In this document: positions 57,237 to 64,000 of the stretch, one piece after another
Layout: every line of letters starts with the position of its first letter
Numbering within the stretch: position 1 is the first letter of the stretch
Source of the DNA: Antrodiella citrinella
Taxonomy: Eukaryota > Basidiomycota > Agaricomycetes > Polyporales > Steccherinaceae
Assembly (NCBI GenBank): GCA_004802725.1
Contig: SGPM01000067.1
Location: forward strand, 1-64,000
Direction of reading: 5' to 3'
Length of the DNA: 64,000 nt
The notes under the pieces: generated by a model
Told to the model about the DNA's origin: nothing
The model's database searches: none
The model's input: the letters and a program-made list of their open reading frames with translations, nothing else
Made by a program: the position numbers and the translations under genes

Positions 57237-59100
57237 ATGGCTTCCATCAACGACACCATCCCATTCACTGGTATCTTCATTGACGGGAAGAGCCGCCCCG
57301 CTAGCGACAACAGGTCTTTCGAAGCTCGCAACCCGCACAGCGGAAAGGTCGTTGGACTTGCAGCTTCTGCCACGAGCGACGACTGTCGTGCCGCTATTGA
57401 GAGTGCCGGAAAGGCGTTCAAGACTTGGGAGAAGACGACGCTCTACACGCGCCGGGCGGTGTTCTTGAAGGCTGCGAATCTCCTTGAAACTGACCGGTAC
57501 CAAGAGAAGATCATGACTTCTACGAGGGACGAGACTGGCGCATCGGATGGATGGAGGGGCCACAACATCGACAGTGCTATTCAGGTTCTTCGTGACGTAG
57601 CCGGTTTCACCTCTCTGCTGAAGGGCGAGGTATATCCTTCTAGACTTCCTGGCGGACAGGTCATCGTCGAGCGTAGGCCGAAGGGTGTCATGTACGTCTA
57701 AGTGTCCTTCCGCTATGTCATGAGCTGAATATTATGTATGTAGTTTCGCAATCTCACCCTGGAATGTGCCTGTTCTACTCTCAGTCCGCGCTGTTGCTGT
57801 ACCAATTCTTTGCGGGAACACCGCCATCCTGAAGTGCTCTGAGATCTCCCCTCGCAGCCAGTCCATTGTCGCCGAACTCTTTACTGAGGTGAGCTTGTTC
57901 AGGGCCGATTAGTGTTGGTGTCGATATTGATATCTCAATTTAGGCTGGTTTACCGGACGGCGTCTTGAACTTCATATCTATGGACAGAAAAGACGCACCC
58001 AAACTAACCAACGAAATTATTGCTCATCCTCTGGTTAAATCTATCAACGTGAGTGTAACCTGTTAGATGTCATCTTATTCATTGGGCTCATATGGTTCAG
58101 TTCACGGGCAGCGACGTCGTAGGTAGAATTCTCGCTGGAGAAGCAGCGAAGTACTTGAAGCCGTGCGTCTTCGAATTGGGTGGTAAAGCTCCTGCAGTGG
58201 TAAATAATGTGAATACATATATTTCCACTGTTTCTGAAAGTCTGCTTAGGTCCTGGACGACGCCGATATTGTCAAAGCCGCTAAAGCCATCGTGTCCAGT
58301 GTCCTCTTGCATAGCGGACAATGTTGCATGTCCACCGAGCGTGTCATTGTTCAACGCAAGGCCTCCGAAACCCTCATTCCCCACATTGTGGAACTCATGG
58401 AGTCGTTCACTACGGTTGATACGAATTTAGACCCGAAGGGTCTGTCTGGACTATTCACGGAAGCATCTGCAGCTAAAGTTGTGTCTCTTATCGAAGAGGC
58501 GAGGTCAGAAGGAGCACAATTGGTGGTCGGAGATGGAACGCGTCAGGGCAATATCATACAGCCGCATGTGTTGGTTGGATGCCGACCTGGCACGAACGTA
58601 TGGAGCAGAGAAAGTTTCGGACCCGGTGAGTTTCATTCTTATCTTGAGTGGTACCTTGGTGCTCAAACGCATACTCTTAGTTGTGGTCATCGCTGTCGCC
58701 CACACCGTAGACGAGTTGATAGACTTGGCCAACGCGACTGATTACAGTCTAGCAGCAAGTGTGTGGTCCGGAAATGCTGCGACTGCTATGCACGTCGCGA
58801 GGCAAATTCATTCCGGTTCGTGTTCACGGTCTGCTAACGCATACACCATAACTCATTTGTTTGTTTCCGTCAGGCGTAACGAACATCAACGGACCAACAG
58901 TGCACACAGAAGGCATGACACATGCTGGTCTAGGGTGCGCTCGCCTCGCTTTGTTCTCTGTCTCACTAATGTTTGACTTTGACTCGTGCAGAGGCGCTTC
59001 CGGCTACGGCCACTTCGACGTCGCTCACTTCACGGATATGCGATTGGTCGTCGTGCACGCTGATGGTCCTACCTCCTACCCTGTCGTGGGTACAGCCTGA
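57237..59100 (+). CDS. NAD(P)-dependent aldehyde dehydrogenase
   Basis: Eight exons (57237-57691, 57744-57888, 57944-58048, 58101-58199, 58250-58625, 58681-58815, 58874-58934, 58992-59100) give 494 residues, the normal ALDH length. Visible motifs: ISPWNVPVLLS, KCSEISPRS (cofactor loop lysine), FTGSDVVGR (Rossmann Gly loop), ELGGKAP with the general-base Glu, and SGQCCMSTERV with the catalytic Cys, then a C-terminal GLGGASGYGHF. It resembles the salicylaldehyde/vanillin/aryl-aldehyde branch of fungal ALDHs, which oxidise aromatic aldehydes released during lignin or aromatic breakdown; the exact substrate is inference. No signal peptide. A decayed tandem copy lies directly downstream. Confidence 0.93.
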
Positions 59101-59618
59101 GATGACTGATTCTCGTAGAGGGTGTGCTGAATATGGGACCACCGCTCGAAGTGACAGGACCGATCCGATCACCTCTGATCGCCGCTCAGATCAAGCCCCT
59201 CATACGGAACGGGTGAGAGTCTTGGTTTGAGACTAATGCTTCTTGTATGTTTGAGTCTGTGCTGCCGGAGTGGTCTCTATTTGTCAGTCATCTTTATCAT
59301 GCTCTCCTTTCGGTGTATTCAACGTCTGCTACTACGGCCGTACTACTAGTAGCTGTCTTATCAAATAATCTCTCTTTAACGTTAGGCTAGTTGCGATTTC
59401 TTCGTTCTCCTCGCGCAATGGGCTCAGGAAGAGCGCAACAAATTTCTGGTAAGTTTACCAATGTTCAGTACGCAACGCAACACTGAGCGGTTGCTTGCGC
59501 GACAGATACTCTTCAAGGTTAAAACGCCCCTAGTCTACACTTTCTAATCAGTCCGACCAATTCAGTTTAAGTGTCTCAACTCTGAATACCTGCCGATCGA
59601 TTTCTTGCTTCACCGCCG

Positions 59619-61236
59619 ATGCCTTGGACACAATGGACATCCCATTTACCGGCTACACCCTTCGAGCGCCGGGATTGTGTTCCTGAAGGCCGGCCGCAGA
59701 CCTCCTAGAAACCGACCGGTATTACCGGGACTCGGAGGTCCTGGACACTATAGAGACGAGCCCGCCGCGTTGGACCATGTGAAGCTGACCAATTACTATG
59801 GTGCCATTGCGCTCTTGTGAAACGCCGCAGGGCTCACCTCTCAATTGAAAGGAGAGGTCTACTCTTCCAAGAGACGAAGTCGGCGAGTCGTGGTTGAGTG
59901 TAGAGCAAAGGGTGTTATATCGATTATCCTTGGCGCAGATCTGCCGTGGCGTCGTGGAATATACCCGTCCTGTGGCAACACCGTGGTTTTGTTTTTGAAG
60001 TGCTCCGAGTTCAGCTTGGCAGTCTGCGAAGCCAGGCAATCGTATCTGGAGTCTTCACAGAGGTCAGCTCCATCCGTTCACAATGTTGTGGACTACAATA
60101 CTCACGCGTCAGCACCTTTCAGGCCGGTTTACCGAAAGGCGTCTTGATCTTCATCTCCATGGACAGGAAAGATGCACCTGAACTGACAAGGGAAATCATC
60201 GCGCATCCCATTGTGAGAGCTATCAACGTGAGTGCGTCTGCTGGAGGAATGACATCTGTGACTCACGAGCATGTTGCACAGTTCACCACAAGCGCCGTCG
60301 TAGGCAGGATCCTTGCTGGCGAAGCACCTCAAACCCTGCGTCATAGAATTGGGGGATAAATGCGCCGCGATCGTACGTGTTGACCCAGCTCTGTTGTCGC
60401 TGTTGGTCAACGCGCTTTCGTGTAGGTTCTAGATGACGCTGACCTGTCAAAAGCGGCCAGTCATGTATCTCCACCGAACGTGTCCTCATTCAACGCAAGG
60501 CTTCCGAAACGCTGATTCCTAATAATTTCCTATGCTCGTGGACCTCATGAAGTCTATATCCGTGGGCGACACACATGAAAATCGCCAGAGTTCCTAGTGT
60601 TTGTCCACAGAAGCCTGCTAAGGTCATTGCCTTCATCGAGGAGGCAAAGAATCAAGGGGCGAAGCTATTGGTAGGAAATGGGCGCAGGGAGGGAAGTATG
60701 ATTCATCCGCACTTGTTGATTGGGTGTAAGCCTGGTATGAAGATTTGGGATAGGGAGAGTTTCAGTCCCGGTTCGTATTTCTCTGCTTCGATGTCTTCAA
60801 GTGAGCGACTGATATCGTGGCAGTGGGCGTTATTGCGATCACCGATACTGTGGACGAATTGGTGGATTTGGCCAATGCATCTGAGTACAACCTCGCCGCG
60901 AGCATATGGTCCAAGGATATAACCACGTGCACTGCCACGCATGTCGCGAGACGAATTCGGACAGATAAGATCTATGTCCACGACACCATCTTGACACTGA
61001 CTGGGACCGACTGATCGTTGGGATAGGTGGCATGAACGTCAATGGGCCGATGGTGCATACAGAAGGCATAACGCACGTTGGACTGGGGTGTGTCCATGTA
61101 TTGCTTTTGATTGACTAAGCTGACAGCTTTCGCAGAGGGGTATGGTCACTTCGACGTTGAGCATTTCACGGATATGCGATTGGTCGTCATACATCCTAAC
61201 AGTCCAATGGTATATCCTTTGGCGGGCTTAGCCTAA
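59619..61236 (+). pseudogene. Decayed tandem copy of the aldehyde dehydrogenase
   Basis: Blocks matching the upstream ALDH are found in the same order and orientation: a start-like MDIPFTGY (59633), LLETDRY (exon 1), the cofactor region (ERRPKGV equivalent), SMDRKDAPELTREIIAHPIV (exon 3), FTTSAVVGRILAGE (exon 4) and the C-terminal GYGHFDVEHFTDMRLVV block with a stop at 61234-61236. Several stops and frameshifts interrupt it. About 140 bp of the first exon (between the TGY equivalent and the RRAVFLKAA equivalent) is deleted. A second deletion, around 60440-60480, removes the IVSSVLLHSGQCC segment with the catalytic cysteine, so it cannot be a functional dehydrogenase. It probably arose by tandem duplication and was never removed. 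Confidence 0.88.
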
Positions 61237-61583
61237 AGTTGAAGTACGATGCATGAGAGAAGTCTCTGTGTAAGATAGCAAATGATGCATCATACGTATA
61301 CGACAGTAGCGTAAATCTTGATGCGTGATGAGTTGTATTTGACTTAGACTAAAAAGATAACAGGCCAATCTGATGAATCCGAACCTGAGGATGCATGAGT
61401 CGCAGTTGCCACAACAATGAGTTCTTTTCAATGAAAAAAGAGGAGCGTATCAGGGATACAAGTTGAGTCCAGCCGGAGCATTGGTGTAGCTGGCTCGGAT
61501 TATCCCAATGGTAGACTCAATTTCGAAGAGCAAAGTAAATACATTGCCACGGCGCTTCTATGGGATAGTAATAGCCACAAGCA
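61237..61583. other. Intergenic region between convergent genes
   Basis: About 350 bp between the ALDH pseudogene end and the NDUFS7 stop codon. It should hold the NDUFS7 3' untranslated region. Nothing else recognised. Confidence 0.3.
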
Positions 61584-62594
<1,011 letters not shown>

Positions 62595-63206
62595 TTTATG
62601 AGCAATGAACAGAACGTAGGGTACGGACCGGATGCTCTGAGCATGGTATGAGCGGAAGGATGTAAGTTGTGCAGAGTCGAGCTCAACTCGCAGGGGAGAG
62701 CTACGGTTATTCCGACGCTCCTGATTGGCTGAGTAGAGTTGGTCCGGGATCTTCCGGTAGCGCGCGCCCAGAGACTCCTTCAACTTGTTCGTGTCCAAGT
62801 GGACCTCAATTTCAACTTACACCGCTCCCTCCAGTAAAGCACCGAGACAATCGGACAATTCGCAATTCATTGCAGCCAATGTCCGGCTCAAAATAAACCT
62901 TGCATCATATTCGCTCTTTCTTGTCAAGAACGCCGTCCGTGGGCCTGCGGTGTATGCTGCGTATGTCGCTCGTGGCGCAATCAGCTGTCTACCAGACGAC
63001 CTTGCCTGTCGGTGAAGGCTGAATTGTAGGTATGCACATGGCGAGTCCATGACTTTTTGTCACCTTCTTGCAGTTCTCACCGGGACGCGACATATGTTGC
63101 AGGCCAATTGCGATGCGCTACTTGTACGGCAGTACGAATATCTCGTGATTCCACAGGTGGTCTACCATATGAAATATGGTCATTCCCAGGGTTATTCGAG
63201 GTTATT

Positions 63207-63258
63207 CGCCGCCGCCTGCGGCGGCGCTAATTTCCGCCCAGGCCTTTTCGCAGGCCTG
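63207..63258. other. Two strong GC hairpins
   Basis: A 9-bp perfect stem (63207-63215 with 63218-63226, a 2-bp loop) is followed by a second hairpin (caggcc with ggcctg, about 63238-63258). A run of Cs follows near 63271. The pair lies just left of the foldback element. No coding sequence accompanies it; the function is unknown. Confidence 0.75.
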
Positions 63259-63280
63259 GCAACGGCCGCCCCCCCCCTTC

Positions 63281-63790
63281 CACGGCGAACAAATGGGCGT
63301 TTCCGGTGTGCGGAACGCCAAATATACGATAATTATTGTCGCCTCATATCTCGCGTTTCTTGATGTACAATACAATACAAATTCTTCTATCATATCTGTG
63401 TAGTAAAACAGCATAATATACAAGTGAGAAATGAAATATATACACTTGAAGTATCTTGGAGATATCCATGATGACTGCTGGGTTAAGATACAAGACAGAT
63501 ATGATGGTCATATCTAAATATTTTGCCGTATTTTCATTGTTTCTGTAAATTTCTGTGAATATGATATCATAGCTATTCCGTATACTGACCCAGCATTCAC
63601 TGAAGGTATCTCCGAGATACTTAAAGTGCATAGATTTCATTTATCTCCCGTATATCATACTGTTTTACTAGGCAGATACAATAGAAGAATTTGTACCATA
63701 TTGTACATCGACATACGCTAAATATGAGGCGACAATAATCATCGTAAATTTGGCGTTTCCTCACACCATAAACACCCATTTGTTCGCCGT
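63281..63790. repeat. Foldback (long inverted-repeat) element
   Basis: A left arm (63281-about 63492) and a right arm (about 63579-63790) are diverged inverted copies of each other, with an ~86-bp spacer. Matched landmarks include cggcgaacaaatgggcg against its reverse complement at the right end, aatatgaggcgacaata, and gagatactt / aagtatct near the inner ends. I see no long open frame that spans the element, so it resembles a MITE or foldback element rather than an autonomous transposon. Target-site duplications could not be established. Confidence 0.85.
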
Positions 63791-63912
63791 GTTCGCTGCC
63801 CTCTGAGCGACGGGCGCTTCCCCCGTGCAAACCCGCACCGTACACTCAAAGTTTTGAGGTCACGTGGGACCTTCCCTTTTTGCAGGGTCGACCCTTTTTA
63901 GCGCCCCCTAGG

Positions 63913-63943
63913 TATGAGGACCCTGCCGTATGAGGACCCTGCC
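63913..63943. repeat. Short direct repeat, period 16
   Basis: The word tatgaggaccctgcc occurs at 63913-63927 and again at 63929-63943, separated by one base. It is flanked by GC-rich DNA to the end of the window with no recognised gene. The stretch 62595-63206 between NDUFS7 and the hairpins also shows nothing I can name. Confidence 0.85.
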
Positions 63944-64000
63944 CCCTACCGTAGTAACCGTACTAAGTGCCGATCGCTCAGAGGACAGCGGTAGCGGGGC

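Noticed and set aside
63201..63280. Rho-independent terminator
   Set aside because: The hairpins are strong but no bacterial gene or T-run is present; this is nuclear fungal DNA.

Overview
This window is nuclear DNA of a filamentous basidiomycete, most likely an Agaricomycete. The evidence is: dense protein-coding genes split by many 45-80 bp GT...AG introns; genes typical of mushroom-forming fungi (an alpha-type protein kinase, two DUF6699-type proteins, a PL14-type secreted lyase, a large serine/proline-rich protein); a tyrosine-recombinase retrotransposon of DIRS/Ngaro type; and a run of N bases from a draft assembly. For most genes I worked out exon junctions by hand from splice sites and reading phase. 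In 17 of them the summed exons give a whole number of codons with no internal stop. No family was confirmed by a database search.

Layout. 0-4.3 kb: a 31-bp minisatellite, an alpha-kinase gene (minus strand) and a divergent small hypothetical gene. 4.3-10.2 kb: a SINE-like repeat, a secreted PL14-type lyase, an alpha/beta-hydrolase peptidase and a SAM methyltransferase. 10.3-19.8 kb: translesion polymerase REV1 divergent from a Rab1/Ypt1 GTPase, then a cysteine-rich single-pass membrane protein. 19.8-23.2 kb has no recognisable gene. 23.3-32.4 kb: cyclopropane-fatty-acid-synthase-type methyltransferase, ALG2 mannosyltransferase, calcipressin (RCAN) and a CCDC124/Lso2-like ribosome factor with an apparent one-base frameshift. 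32.8-34.1 kb: a tandem pair of small unknown genes. 34.9-40.7 kb: an SRPK-like kinase and two DUF6699-type genes. 41.9-47.1 kb: assembly gap and a DIRS/Ngaro-type retrotransposon (gag, RT-RNase H, tyrosine recombinase) on the minus strand. 47.3-55.1 kb: auxin-efflux-carrier-type transporter, meiotic MND1, a doubtful gene fragment and a 1,040-residue disordered protein. 57.2-61.2 kb: an intact aldehyde dehydrogenase followed by a decayed tandem copy that lost its catalytic cysteine. 61.6-62.6 kb: complex I subunit NDUFS7. 63.2-64 kb: hairpins, a 510-bp foldback element and short direct repeats.

The genes form no operon or obvious biosynthetic cluster. They are mostly core cell-biology genes (DNA repair, meiosis, secretion, N-glycosylation, calcineurin control, respiration) interspersed with fungus-specific families and repeat-rich gaps. 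The best leads for something new are the tandem small-gene pair at 32.8-34.1 kb, the foldback element at 63.28-63.79 kb, the overlapping-frame retrotransposon with a microsatellite inside its gag intron, and the Cys-rich N-terminus of the alpha-kinase.
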